Below, one piece after another: positions 9,157 through 18,667 of a stretch of DNA of 32,548 nucleotides (positions within the stretch are counted from its first letter, which is position 1; every line of letters begins with the position of its first letter). A program made the position numbers and the translations under genes. This DNA is from Prevotellaceae bacterium (GTDB lineage Bacteria > Bacteroidota > Bacteroidia > Bacteroidales > UBA932). The DNA is taken from NCBI GenBank assembly GCA_031280885.1, contig JAITGD010000134.1, forward strand, positions 1 to 32,548, given 5' to 3'. The notes beneath the pieces were generated by a model. That model was not told the origin of the DNA, made no database searches, and saw only the letters and a program-made list of their open reading frames with translations.

Positions 9157-10929
9157 TTAATTATTTATTAATTTATAAATTTCGCTTCCGGCAAGTAAAA
9201 ATGCGCCAACTCCATACACTTCAGAATCATCTGGTTTTACTTTTTTAGGATCTGCGCCTATAGCTTGAACAAAACCTAATTTTCCTTCCTCGTTTACAAC
9301 AGAACAAAGTGCAGACCAGGCTTTTTCGGTCTTCGACGTATAAATATTTCTATCCAAATACCCCTTGTTTATTCCCCATGCCAAGCCATAAGTAAAGAAA
9401 GAGGATGCGCTTGTTTCGGGCATTTTATACTCCTCAATATCTAAAAGTGACGGATGCCAAAAACCCTGAGAATCTTGTAATTCAGCAATTCTTTGCATCA
9501 TTTCTTTATAAAGGTTTATATAGCGCTGTTTTGAATGGTAATTATCGGGAAGATTTTCTATTATTATTGTCAATGCTGCTATAACCCAGCCGTTTCCACG
9601 TCCCCAGAATACTTTCTCGCCGTTTTTCTCACGCATTGTTTTGTAACGAGTATCTCTGAAAAACAGTTTCTCAGATGGACAATATAAAGAATCGTAAGTT
9701 ACCCAAAATTCTTTATCCATAAAGTCGAAATATTTTTTATCTCCACTGACTTTTCCTACTCTTACAAAGGAGGTTGGAGCCATAAAAAGAGCATCGCACC
9801 AACACCATCTCGAATGTGAATCAGCACTTTCGTATTGCAAACTTATATCTTGTGTATTTTTAATAATTTCATCCAAAGACTTTATAGAAAATTCTATCAT
9901 CTTTTTATCTATATATTTCTCATACAGTATATTATATGTTTGGATTATGCAAATATCATCGGCGAAGAAAATATTTGGTCCGGGTTTCCACTGATTTTTT
10001 TTGCCGATTGTATATAAGAAATCCCAATAGAGTTTATCTCCGGAAAGTTCTGCCCATTTTGCAATTCCAAGATAAAGAGTTGCGTTAGTCCATGCCCAAT
10101 AAGCGTGTGAATTTTTCCATTTCGAGCCTTTATAAACCTGATTTTCAAAGTTTTTTAATTGCCATCCGGCAACTTTTTCCATAATTTGTCCTATTTTTAT
10201 TGATCGGTGATTTTTTAGTTCTGAATTATCCATAAAATAAGCGATAATTAAATCTGCTACAAGTGCATGTCCTTTTTCGTTGGGATGATTGCTTTGGCTC
10301 ATGTATTTTTTTATATTTTCGCCGTTTTTTGCTTTTTCCTTGAAAACTGCATAGCTGTCAATCAGGCCAATATTGTGTTTTGCTGCAAGTTTTCGTATAA
10401 TTTGTGTGTGTTTTTCGAGAATAGAATTGTCATCGATGATATTTTCGGATAAATCTGGCGTTGGAGTTAATAGAATTATATGACAATCTTTCTGTAAAGC
10501 ATTATATATCATCTTTTCCCATGCTTTTTCCGCTCTTTCAAGTCCAATTTTTCTATCGTTTAAAGCATAGTCTATAAATAATACATCAGGGCGGTGAACC
10601 AAAACATCTTTTTTGAAGCGCGAAAGTCCCTGTTCGGCATTTTCTCCTCCCATAGCTGTTGTTATTGTGTTAATTACGGCGTATGGATATACATTTTTTA
10701 GAGCTTCAAAAACAAGATGCGGATATGCTTCTGCAGTTCTTACATTCGGAGTGTTAAAGTATGCAGCAGGAACGCTATGTCCATGAAAAACAAGGTTTAC
10801 AGCTTTATTTTCAGGCCATTTCTTGCGTAAATTTTCTTTGACCCTGTCAAGATAATTTTCTTTATTTTCAATTTGCGCATAAGAAGAAATGCAGCAAAAA
10901 CAAAAAAATGCAATTATAATCTGTTTCAT
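9157..10929 (-). CDS. Two-domain protein: N-terminal SGNH/GDSL-type esterase fused to C-terminal GH105-like unsaturated uronyl hydrolase
   Basis: 590 aa, signal peptide (CISSYAQ). N-terminal: LVFHGHSVPAAYF (Ser block), DVLFIDYALNDRKIG (ND block), QSNHPNEKGHALVADLI (His block). C-terminal: WCWCDALFMAP, FWGRGNGWVIAALT, ETSASSFFTYGLAWGIN, all GH105-like. Confidence 0.85.
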   Translation of the reverse strand: MKQIIIAFFCFCCISSYAQIENKENYLDRVKENLRKKWPENKAVNLVFHGHSVPAAYFNTPNVRTAEAYPHLVFEALKNVYPYAVINTITTAMGGENAEQGLSRFKKDVLVHRPDVLFIDYALNDRKIGLERAEKAWEKMIYNALQKDCHIILLTPTPDLSENIIDDNSILEKHTQIIRKLAAKHNIGLIDSYAVFKEKAKNGENIKKYMSQSNHPNEKGHALVADLIIAYFMDNSELKNHRSIKIGQIMEKVAGWQLKNFENQVYKGSKWKNSHAYWAWTNATLYLGIAKWAELSGDKLYWDFLYTIGKKNQWKPGPNIFFADDICIIQTYNILYEKYIDKKMIEFSIKSLDEIIKNTQDISLQYESADSHSRWCWCDALFMAPTSFVRVGKVSGDKKYFDFMDKEFWVTYDSLYCPSEKLFFRDTRYKTMREKNGEKVFWGRGNGWVIAALTIIIENLPDNYHSKQRYINLYKEMMQRIAELQDSQGFWHPSLLDIEEYKMPETSASSFFTYGLAWGINKGYLDRNIYTSKTEKAWSALCSVVNEEGKLGFVQAIGADPKKVKPDDSEVYGVGAFLLAGSEIYKLINN

Positions 10930-13709
10930 TTTTTATGGATTTTAATTATACGATTAATCATCTCTGCACTTAATACAATCTCAGGATTGAAGAAATCATT
11001 TGATATATAGTTTAATAAGCTGTAATATAATTGCCGTGCAACAGGACTGGTTTTCATTATTCCACGCAGATTTATACTTGTCATCAGTAATTTTCCTTTT
11101 CCGATTCGAGCTTCTATGACTAAAGCTATTTTTTGATTGTTGTTCCAATCTGGAATTATTTGTACCACAGGCTTAAACTCGTATGGAGTATGGTCGATCA
11201 GAAATGGTTTTGAATTTCTCACCAAATCAAACCATTGCCAGTTTGAATGAAATTCGGTAGGAAAATTTTCCAAGGCTTTATGGGCTGGATTACAAAGTAT
11301 TCCCAAAGTATTCGGCGGAGTTCCCGACCATACGGCATTCCATGAAATTCCCGAAAATCCTGGTGGAATGTCTGAATTTATAAGAGCTGTATCTGCAATT
11401 AAAAACACTTTTCCTCCTTTTTCGAGATATTGTTTTGCTTTTGTGTCCCATTTATCTGTTATCAAGATATTTTCAGAACGAAGTTCAGGTAATTCAGCTG
11501 GATATATCCAGATTTTCCATTTATTAAAAATATCTGTTTCTTCAATTGAAAAAATCACATCATAAGAATCGGCTTTTTTGACCTTATTTAAAGGAACCGA
11601 CAATTCGCCAACCTTAACTATAATTCCAATAGGACAGTCTATTGGAGCAAATAAACCCTCTGCAATTGTTCCCTCTTTATTTTTTACCGTCCAGCATATT
11701 CGGGCATTTTTTATTTCGTTTTTTCCAAAATTTACAAACTGTGCGTCTGCAACAAAATTTTCCTTGGAAGTCCATGTCAGTTTATCTGTCCGTAAAAGCA
11801 GCATTTGGGGATTTTGAATCCGTCGAAATTCTTCAGCATCAACGTAATTTTTAGGATTATAGAAAACATCCACTACCCCCACCGGCGAAGTTCCCTGTCC
11901 GGGAAAATCGTTTAACTGCAAAAGATGATAACCGCCAAAACCAGGCGTTCTGAAATAAGATTCAAATTCTTCTTTCTTTTGAATTACTTGAAATTTTCCG
12001 GAAGCAAGATGAAAATCTTCGGCCTGAGAGAGCATATTTTTTTCTCGCAAACCTTCGCGAAAAAGCTCATAATTATATGGTTTTAAAACACCTGTGTATT
12101 TCAAAACTTGTTTGAAATCGGGATAAGCGCACCATTGTCCGATTTCGTGAGTAATCATCGGAATATCAAATTTTTTCACATATTCCGCATAATCATATCG
12201 AGTATTTAGCGGTTTTGAATTAAATCGGCCTCCTAATCCTTCTTTCCATCGCTGAGGTCTTGCTCCGTAAAACTCGTAAAAATCACTGCCTTCGACTGTA
12301 GGATAACCCGACGCCGCCACATATAATTTCCGCGTATCGGTTTTCCACTGTTCGAGCATTTTTTTTAGAAAGGGAACACATCCTTTTCCTACTAATTCGT
12401 TTCCTTCGCAAAAGAAAACAAACGAGGGGTGATTTCCGTAAGTATCAAAGATTTTGCGCGCTTCATCAAAGTAAAATTCATTAGTCGCTTCATCATCTCC
12501 TACGGTAAAACGCCAATCGGAATTTTCTATTTGCAAATAGAGACCCAATTCGTCGGCAACACAGAAAGCCGCATCCGGCGGACACCAGGAATGAAAACGT
12601 ATGCAATTGATTCCATAATCTTTATATGTTTTCATAATCCGATACCATTCCTCCTTTTCTGTTGGAGGATAGCCAGTAAGCGGAAATTCGCAGGAATTAA
12701 CTGCTCCACGAATAAAGGTAATTCGATCATTTATAGTAAACTGCGTACCTTTTGTTGCAAAATCGCGAATACCGAATTTTATTTTTGTTTCGTCTTTGTA
12801 TAATTTATCATCGCTTGAAAGCGAGACATGTAATTCGTACAAATTAGGATCAAATTCGTCCCAAAGCAGAATACTGTCGCCAAGTTTATATTCAACATAC
12901 ATCTGTGATAATGAATCGGATACTTCGAAATTCACATTTTTGTCTGATAATTCAATAAGATTTTTTTCATCAAAAGTTTTGCATTTTAAATTTAAATTCC
13001 CTCGTGCAGGTTTTTTTGTATTATTGACAATTTCTACTACAATTTTCATTTTTTTATCTTTTCGATTTGGATAAATTTGTACGTTTGATATTCGGACTTT
13101 GTCAAGAGCTTGAACTTTTATTTCTCCAACTATTCCGTTCCAATTAGTTTGAGTTTCAGCGCTTAATGCGTGAGTATATGCAAGATTGTATATTTGTCCG
13201 TTATCGACACGAAAGCGAATTGTATTTTTCTTTCCGAAAATCACATAAGGCGTAATATCATATATATGAGGCGTAGAAAGGCTTTCTCTTCGTCCGGCGG
13301 CCTGTCCGTTTACCCAGGTTTTGGTTTCCCAATGTGCTCGTTCAAGAAAAATAAAAATATCTTTTCCTTTCCATTCATCCGGAATAAAAATATTATTTTT
13401 TTCGTACCATGCAGCTCCAGAATATTCAAATACTCGCGAAAGTCGTATAGAAGTCATATCCTGAGTCTTATATCCTTTTCCTGCCTGATCTGTCGAACCC
13501 GGAAGGATTATAGTTTCCGGCAATTTTTGAATAAAATCGCTTCCCTTTACCGGTATGCTAACGTTCATAGGATCCAATTTAAACTGCCAAATACCAGCTA
13601 ATGAGAGAGATTCTTTTTCTCTTTTGCCTTTTTGAACGGGAAATTGCGCGTTTACAAAAGAAATTGCAAAAAAGAAAATCAATAGAAGAGATAATTTTTT
13701 TATTTTCAT
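10926..13709 (-). CDS. Large GH2-like glycoside hydrolase, paralogue of the 2473-5202 gene
   Basis: 927 aa, signal peptide (FAISFVNAQ); CIRFHSWCPPDAAFCVADELGLYLQIE, FFCEGNELVGKG, PMITHEIGQWCAYP, LNDFPGQGTSPVGVVDVF, GILCNPAHKALENFPTEFHSNWQW. Confidence 0.85.
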   Translation of the reverse strand: MKIKKLSLLLIFFFAISFVNAQFPVQKGKREKESLSLAGIWQFKLDPMNVSIPVKGSDFIQKLPETIILPGSTDQAGKGYKTQDMTSIRLSRVFEYSGAAWYEKNNIFIPDEWKGKDIFIFLERAHWETKTWVNGQAAGRRESLSTPHIYDITPYVIFGKKNTIRFRVDNGQIYNLAYTHALSAETQTNWNGIVGEIKVQALDKVRISNVQIYPNRKDKKMKIVVEIVNNTKKPARGNLNLKCKTFDEKNLIELSDKNVNFEVSDSLSQMYVEYKLGDSILLWDEFDPNLYELHVSLSSDDKLYKDETKIKFGIRDFATKGTQFTINDRITFIRGAVNSCEFPLTGYPPTEKEEWYRIMKTYKDYGINCIRFHSWCPPDAAFCVADELGLYLQIENSDWRFTVGDDEATNEFYFDEARKIFDTYGNHPSFVFFCEGNELVGKGCVPFLKKMLEQWKTDTRKLYVAASGYPTVEGSDFYEFYGARPQRWKEGLGGRFNSKPLNTRYDYAEYVKKFDIPMITHEIGQWCAYPDFKQVLKYTGVLKPYNYELFREGLREKNMLSQAEDFHLASGKFQVIQKKEEFESYFRTPGFGGYHLLQLNDFPGQGTSPVGVVDVFYNPKNYVDAEEFRRIQNPQMLLLRTDKLTWTSKENFVADAQFVNFGKNEIKNARICWTVKNKEGTIAEGLFAPIDCPIGIIVKVGELSVPLNKVKKADSYDVIFSIEETDIFNKWKIWIYPAELPELRSENILITDKWDTKAKQYLEKGGKVFLIADTALINSDIPPGFSGISWNAVWSGTPPNTLGILCNPAHKALENFPTEFHSNWQWFDLVRNSKPFLIDHTPYEFKPVVQIIPDWNNNQKIALVIEARIGKGKLLMTSINLRGIMKTSPVARQLYYSLLNYISNDFFNPEIVLSAEMINRIIKIHKK

Positions 13710-13721
13710 TGAATTGTGTTT

Positions 13722-15290
13722 TTAAAATTTTCCAACAAAGGTAACTACTGCCCTTTCGGGGACAAGATATTCTGAATTAGGATTGTAAACATCCACCGGT
13801 TTCAGATTGTAACCCTCCGTATCGGAAGTAATATACGGGATGAGTGATTTTATATCTGCATTTTTGATTTTAAAATTAATTTTTTGTTTCTGCGTCGAAT
13901 AATTAACGGCAACAATCACTAAAGTTTTTTCCTGTTCATTTATGTATGATGAAATCATTAATCCCTCAGGATCATTTACATCACGGTCGGCGCAGGTTAC
14001 GTCCACTCTCTTTGCTCCCGGACGGACAAAACGACTGAAATTACCCACAGTCCACATCAATTTACTGTCTGATATTTCACCGTCGGTCAGATTCTGGTTG
14101 GGCCTAACGTACACTAAACCATCTTTATAATTGCTATTTGTCATCCCCAGCCACCATTGCCATGCAGCAGCATTTGCAATGCACAAATCATAATGAATGA
14201 TTCGAGCAACATAAAGCGCGGTCTTCATTCCGAGATCTTTACCTCCTCCACCACCGATTTCTTTGTCGTTGCTCATGATGCAAACTTCTGTTTGCCAGTA
14301 ATCCAAGCCGTAATCATTGAGTTTATTTCTAAGCGCCAAACGTTTTGCGTATATATCCTCCTTAGTTGCAGTCCAATAGCTATGTGCAACCATCATTTTC
14401 GGCAAATGCTCTAAATTGCCAACATACTCTGTTGATGAAGGTTTGAAGAAGCGTTCTATCTGATTGTCTCGTCCGTTCAATTTATTTTTTGTATATAGAA
14501 AATCAATTTGTCCCGATTCGCTTATCAATATTTTAGTTTTCAATCCTTTTGCAGATATTTTTTCATCAATAAGGCGGACTGTTTTTGCAATTTCGCTCAT
14601 CAAAGCTGGAGTTCCTTCTTGTGTAGTATTTCCTCCCCAATTCCATTCCGGTTCGTTGAATGGCGAAAGATACTGAAATTTAATCCCTTCCCGTTTTTCG
14701 ATTTCGTCAACAACAGTAACTAAAAAATCGGCAAAATCATCAAATTTGTCATCTTTTATATTAAAACTTCCGTCTTCGGGTCTAAATTTGTTATTTGCTA
14801 ATCCGTTTAAAGTCATGTGAATTGGAGGGCTTATCGAAAAGGCGAGAAACTGTTCGACCCCTCTTTGCCTTGCTGCTTTCAGGAACCATCGTTGTCCTTG
14901 ATGTCGAGTCCAATCGTATGTTCCATCAGGCGATTGGAATGATTCGGCGCGTCGGGTAATATTTGGAATATAACTATTTTCGCCCTGTTCGGCGCTTCCT
15001 GCTCCGATATTGAATCTCCACAGCGAAAGTCCGATTCCGCGTGGTTGTCCATCTGCTTGATTTTCCATGCTGAAAAGCCAGTCGGCCATTCGATTTCGTT
15101 TTTCGTCGGGAAAATTTCCAAAGAATTGAGCCGTCCAGCAATCTGATGCTCCAAAATTTCGGATTGTTTGATATGTCCTCGACAAATCAATTACATACAA
15201 GTTTGATTTTGCTGTTTCAGTTGAGTTTTCGTCAAAATTTTTATTCGACGATATGCAGGAAAAAAATACTATACAAAAAAATATTTTCAT
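13722..15290 (-). CDS. GH30-like glycoside hydrolase (endo-beta-1,6-galactanase-like group possible)
   Basis: 522 aa; IRNFGASDCWTAQFFGNFPDEKRNRMADWLFS, LSPFNEPEWNWGG (acid/base), DYWQTEVCIM (nucleophile), GGGGGKDLGMKTALYVARIIHYDLCIANAAAWQWWLGM. Confidence 0.85.
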   Translation of the reverse strand: MKIFFCIVFFSCISSNKNFDENSTETAKSNLYVIDLSRTYQTIRNFGASDCWTAQFFGNFPDEKRNRMADWLFSMENQADGQPRGIGLSLWRFNIGAGSAEQGENSYIPNITRRAESFQSPDGTYDWTRHQGQRWFLKAARQRGVEQFLAFSISPPIHMTLNGLANNKFRPEDGSFNIKDDKFDDFADFLVTVVDEIEKREGIKFQYLSPFNEPEWNWGGNTTQEGTPALMSEIAKTVRLIDEKISAKGLKTKILISESGQIDFLYTKNKLNGRDNQIERFFKPSSTEYVGNLEHLPKMMVAHSYWTATKEDIYAKRLALRNKLNDYGLDYWQTEVCIMSNDKEIGGGGGKDLGMKTALYVARIIHYDLCIANAAAWQWWLGMTNSNYKDGLVYVRPNQNLTDGEISDSKLMWTVGNFSRFVRPGAKRVDVTCADRDVNDPEGLMISSYINEQEKTLVIVAVNYSTQKQKINFKIKNADIKSLIPYITSDTEGYNLKPVDVYNPNSEYLVPERAVVTFVGKF

Positions 15291-15291
15291 A

Positions 15292-16893
15292 CTATGGTTT
15301 TTGTATGATTCTCAGACGATAAGTTATCAAATCGTATGTTGCATAATAATTTTTATTTGCAGGCAGGGAAATTCCATAGTTGGCTCCGTTTGAACTCGCT
15401 CCTACGGGTTTAATTGCCGACACTAAATCTCCGTAAGAATCTTTTATATTGGCTCTTGCGGCAGGCAGGCGGAACCAGCCGGTGTTGCCAACCATAGCTG
15501 TTTTTGGCGCGGTAAAACTGATATTCGCTCCTCCGACAGTTGTAAATTCGCCGCTGTAAATATATGGATGCTGAGTTTCGCGTGTCAATTTTGTATTTCC
15601 GTCTATTTCAGCCCATCCGGAGGTTCCAACTACAGCTCCGCCGGAAATTATCGCAAGATAATCGTATGGAGCCGCAACAGAATAATTCGGAAATAAAGCG
15701 GCGTTTGAAAAATCGGAATTTATCGGCGTCAAAGGAACGGCGCTGACGGTTCGTGCCGTCATATCCACAGTAACAGTGTAATATCCGGCCTGTGATACGG
15801 GCAGTTTGAAATCGGCTTCAGCAAGATTGGCGGTCAATTTGTCGTCGCTTCCGGTTTTGTGTCCGATTACATTCTGACCATCCAGAGTGTAATTTATTGT
15901 TCTGCTTGAAGTTCCAAAAGGACGATCGTTACCCATAAAGGCTATGAATCGGATATTTTCGTCGGCCTCGTTTCTGTAATAATAATCCAAAGTAAAAAGA
16001 TTGTTTCCGGTTTTTCTCATATCGACCAAAGTTCCAAGCCCCCAGGCACTTGCCGCAGCATAAGAGTCGTAGCCTTGATTTATACGCTCGTCGTCATTTT
16101 TTGCGTCCGAAAGGTAAAGTCTGTCCATCATGCCTACGGTGAGATTTCCTCCAAGAATCGATTGATTACCTGTTTGATCGGTAGCTTTTATTAAAAATTG
16201 ATATTCGCCGGCGATTCCTCCGGGCAGTTCAAGATTGTGGTCGATAGCAAGCTGCGTTTTTTCTGCCTCATTTGCGGGAATTGCAGTGTGTTCCGATTCA
16301 AAGTATGTTCCGTCGCTCGTCTCGCCCCATACTTTCAGATATACGCTCACAAGCTCTTCATCTTCAGTAATAAGAGCCTGAACACTCAGAGGAATTGGAG
16401 CGGGATTCAATCCGTAGAAACGGTTCACGGTGGGCGAACTGATTACAATTACCGGAGGGAGAAGGTCGGGATTGTATCCTTCTATCTGATTTACAGCAGA
16501 TAAGTCGTTTACTTCGGCTTTTGCTTTCAACAGTCCTCCGATACTGTTTTTGACCACAAGATTCATTTCGTGTTCGGTGCGGTTTGCATCTTTTGAAACC
16601 ATAAAAGTGTCTCTCAGAGCGAATTGTGTTCCATTTGCTGAGTAAGTTTTATTTATCATCCATTCGCCGTTTGATAATTGAACCGACTGTAATTCATTTC
16701 CTTTTACAGAAATTTCGACAGCAAGTTTGTAATCCGGGCCGATCCATAAGTATTCGGCAGTAAATCTTTCGATTTGAGGCAACTCCAGCGAACCTTCATC
16801 GGAAAAAGAGAGGCGATCTACACAGGCTAAGCAACATATCGTCAAAACGATCGCCAAGAAAGCCGATATGCCGTTTTGTATAAATTTACACAT
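15292..16893 (-). CDS. Putative surface glycan-binding lipoprotein (SusE/F-position protein)
   Basis: 533 aa; lipobox-like LTICCLAC|VDR; beta-rich repeats, no catalytic motif seen; located immediately after a SusC/SusD pair. Confidence 0.65.
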   Translation of the reverse strand: MCKFIQNGISAFLAIVLTICCLACVDRLSFSDEGSLELPQIERFTAEYLWIGPDYKLAVEISVKGNELQSVQLSNGEWMINKTYSANGTQFALRDTFMVSKDANRTEHEMNLVVKNSIGGLLKAKAEVNDLSAVNQIEGYNPDLLPPVIVISSPTVNRFYGLNPAPIPLSVQALITEDEELVSVYLKVWGETSDGTYFESEHTAIPANEAEKTQLAIDHNLELPGGIAGEYQFLIKATDQTGNQSILGGNLTVGMMDRLYLSDAKNDDERINQGYDSYAAASAWGLGTLVDMRKTGNNLFTLDYYYRNEADENIRFIAFMGNDRPFGTSSRTINYTLDGQNVIGHKTGSDDKLTANLAEADFKLPVSQAGYYTVTVDMTARTVSAVPLTPINSDFSNAALFPNYSVAAPYDYLAIISGGAVVGTSGWAEIDGNTKLTRETQHPYIYSGEFTTVGGANISFTAPKTAMVGNTGWFRLPAARANIKDSYGDLVSAIKPVGASSNGANYGISLPANKNYYATYDLITYRLRIIQKP

Positions 16894-16941
16894 GAGATTT
16901 ATTTTTTTAATAAATTAATTTTACGTTTTAATAATCAGCTA

Positions 16942-18639
16942 CTACCATCCGCTGTTCTGAACTATTGCACCTTTAAGCGTTTCAGATTCAGGTATCGGAT
17001 AGAGATACATGTGAGGCCCAAAGATACGATCTTCTTTTTTAAATACGGTGTAATCAAATATTCCGTCCTCGTTTCTGTTGATTCTTACGGCCATAATCGG
17101 CATATTTTCTGTCTGTTCGGCGATTTTCCATCGTCTGACGTCGAAGAAGCGATGTTCCTCAAAAGCAAGTTCAATCTGTCGCTCATGGCGTATTCGTTCC
17201 CTCATTTCGTCCTGAGTTAATCCAGGTTGAAGTATTGGCATCCCAATTCCAATGCGCTGTCTTACAGCATCTACAGCGGTTTTTGCCGTCATGCTTAATT
17301 CGCCCTTCGATTCGGGTCCGAAAGCTTCGTTCATTGCCTCGGCATAATTCAGCAAAATTTCTGCATAACGAAATAGTATCCACGAGTGTACACTCGTCTG
17401 ATTTTGAGCTAAATTCAGATTTTCGTTTACATATTTTTTCAGATAATATCCGGTCGTTGTTGCTCTCAGTTTTCCAAGACCGTCGATACCGCCCGTCCAG
17501 GATTCCACCCGCCGGCCTTTGAAGGTAGAATTGTTTACAATGATGCTCATTTCCAATCGAGGATCTCGGTTAGCGTAAGGATTTTGCGGGTCGTATCCCG
17601 ATCCGGCTTCATAAATACGTCTTCCGTTGGTTTTCATTTCGTAAGCATCAACCAGATTTTGCGAAGGCGAAGTTGTAGCCTGTCCTCCCTGGTCGTATCC
17701 AATCGGATAGTTTTGTTTTTCGAAAGTATTTTCGTTCCAGCGATGAACAGCAAACAGTACTTCGGAATTTTCATCCGAATTATTGCCCAGATTGAATAAG
17801 CCGCGATAATCGATGTGCAAACTATGTCGTCCCAAAACTATCACATCATGAGCTGCTTCGGCGGCTTTTTTCCATTTTTCTATCTCGTTCGATGGATTGT
17901 TCAAGGGGCTTGCCGCGTAGAGCAAGGCGCGGGATTTCAAGGCATAAGCTGCACTTTTTGTTGCTCTTCCCTGCCATTTGCCTCCTTCGACGCTAATCCA
18001 AGTATCTCGCAATGCGGGAATTACCGAATCACATTCGTCGGCGATAAATTTCACGCACTCATTGAAGTTGTCGCGAGTTTTCGCGCGAAGTGTGGCCTCA
18101 TCGTCTATAAGGGTGGACATCAAGGGGATTCCTCCGTATCGTTTAATCAGTTCGAAATGATAGAAGGCTCTCAGAAAACGCACTTCTGCACGTAACCATT
18201 CCACATCACGAACATTGTAAAGGTATTCCTCTCTGTTTGCGGGAATAAGCGTGTCGCGATAGAGAATTTTTTTATACGTTTCGGAATTTTTCAGAAAAAG
18301 ATTTGCTCGTCGTATTGCCGTATAAAACATTGACCAGCAATCGTCGGGGTTTGAAACAGGACTCCATGTTCCTGTATTGAAACGATGGATGGAGGAATTA
18401 TTGTCGGCGTGGTCGGCTTCGTCGCAGGCCGAGGCCAGCATTGCCGAGCCAATGCGATTGAATCCGAAATCGAACAGCGCTGTATATACTCCGTAACCTG
18501 CCTGAGACATACGGCTGTAGTTGACAAAAATTTCTTCTTCGGGATACCTCGTTTCGACGTCCGTATCCATAAAATCGCTGCATCCTGTGTTTATCAGCAA
18601 AAGTATAAGCGCTGATAATATTGATGTTTTGTAATACAT
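16942..18639 (-). CDS. SusD/RagB-family nutrient-binding outer membrane lipoprotein (pair 2)
   Basis: 565 aa; LLINTGC|SDFMD lipobox; AEVRFLRAFYHFELIKRYGGIPL, ALKSRALLYAASPLNNP, RYAEILLNYAEAMNEA, RRERQIELAFE-type motif (RHERQIELAFEEHRFFDVRRW), C-terminal IVQNSGW. Confidence 0.95.
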   Translation of the reverse strand: MYYKTSILSALILLLINTGCSDFMDTDVETRYPEEEIFVNYSRMSQAGYGVYTALFDFGFNRIGSAMLASACDEADHADNNSSIHRFNTGTWSPVSNPDDCWSMFYTAIRRANLFLKNSETYKKILYRDTLIPANREEYLYNVRDVEWLRAEVRFLRAFYHFELIKRYGGIPLMSTLIDDEATLRAKTRDNFNECVKFIADECDSVIPALRDTWISVEGGKWQGRATKSAAYALKSRALLYAASPLNNPSNEIEKWKKAAEAAHDVIVLGRHSLHIDYRGLFNLGNNSDENSEVLFAVHRWNENTFEKQNYPIGYDQGGQATTSPSQNLVDAYEMKTNGRRIYEAGSGYDPQNPYANRDPRLEMSIIVNNSTFKGRRVESWTGGIDGLGKLRATTTGYYLKKYVNENLNLAQNQTSVHSWILFRYAEILLNYAEAMNEAFGPESKGELSMTAKTAVDAVRQRIGIGMPILQPGLTQDEMRERIRHERQIELAFEEHRFFDVRRWKIAEQTENMPIMAVRINRNEDGIFDYTVFKKEDRIFGPHMYLYPIPESETLKGAIVQNSGW

Positions 18640-18667
18640 GTCTTAATTAATTTAGAGTTAATATGTT

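Noticed and set aside
13170-13601. 143-aa plus-strand ORF
   Set aside because: Antisense to the 927-aa GH2-like gene, hydrophobic low-complexity translation.
14220-14280. Five-glycine run in the GH30 protein (GGGGGKDLG)
   Set aside because: From memory this loop is a normal feature of this Bacteroidetes GH30 group, not an unusual insertion.
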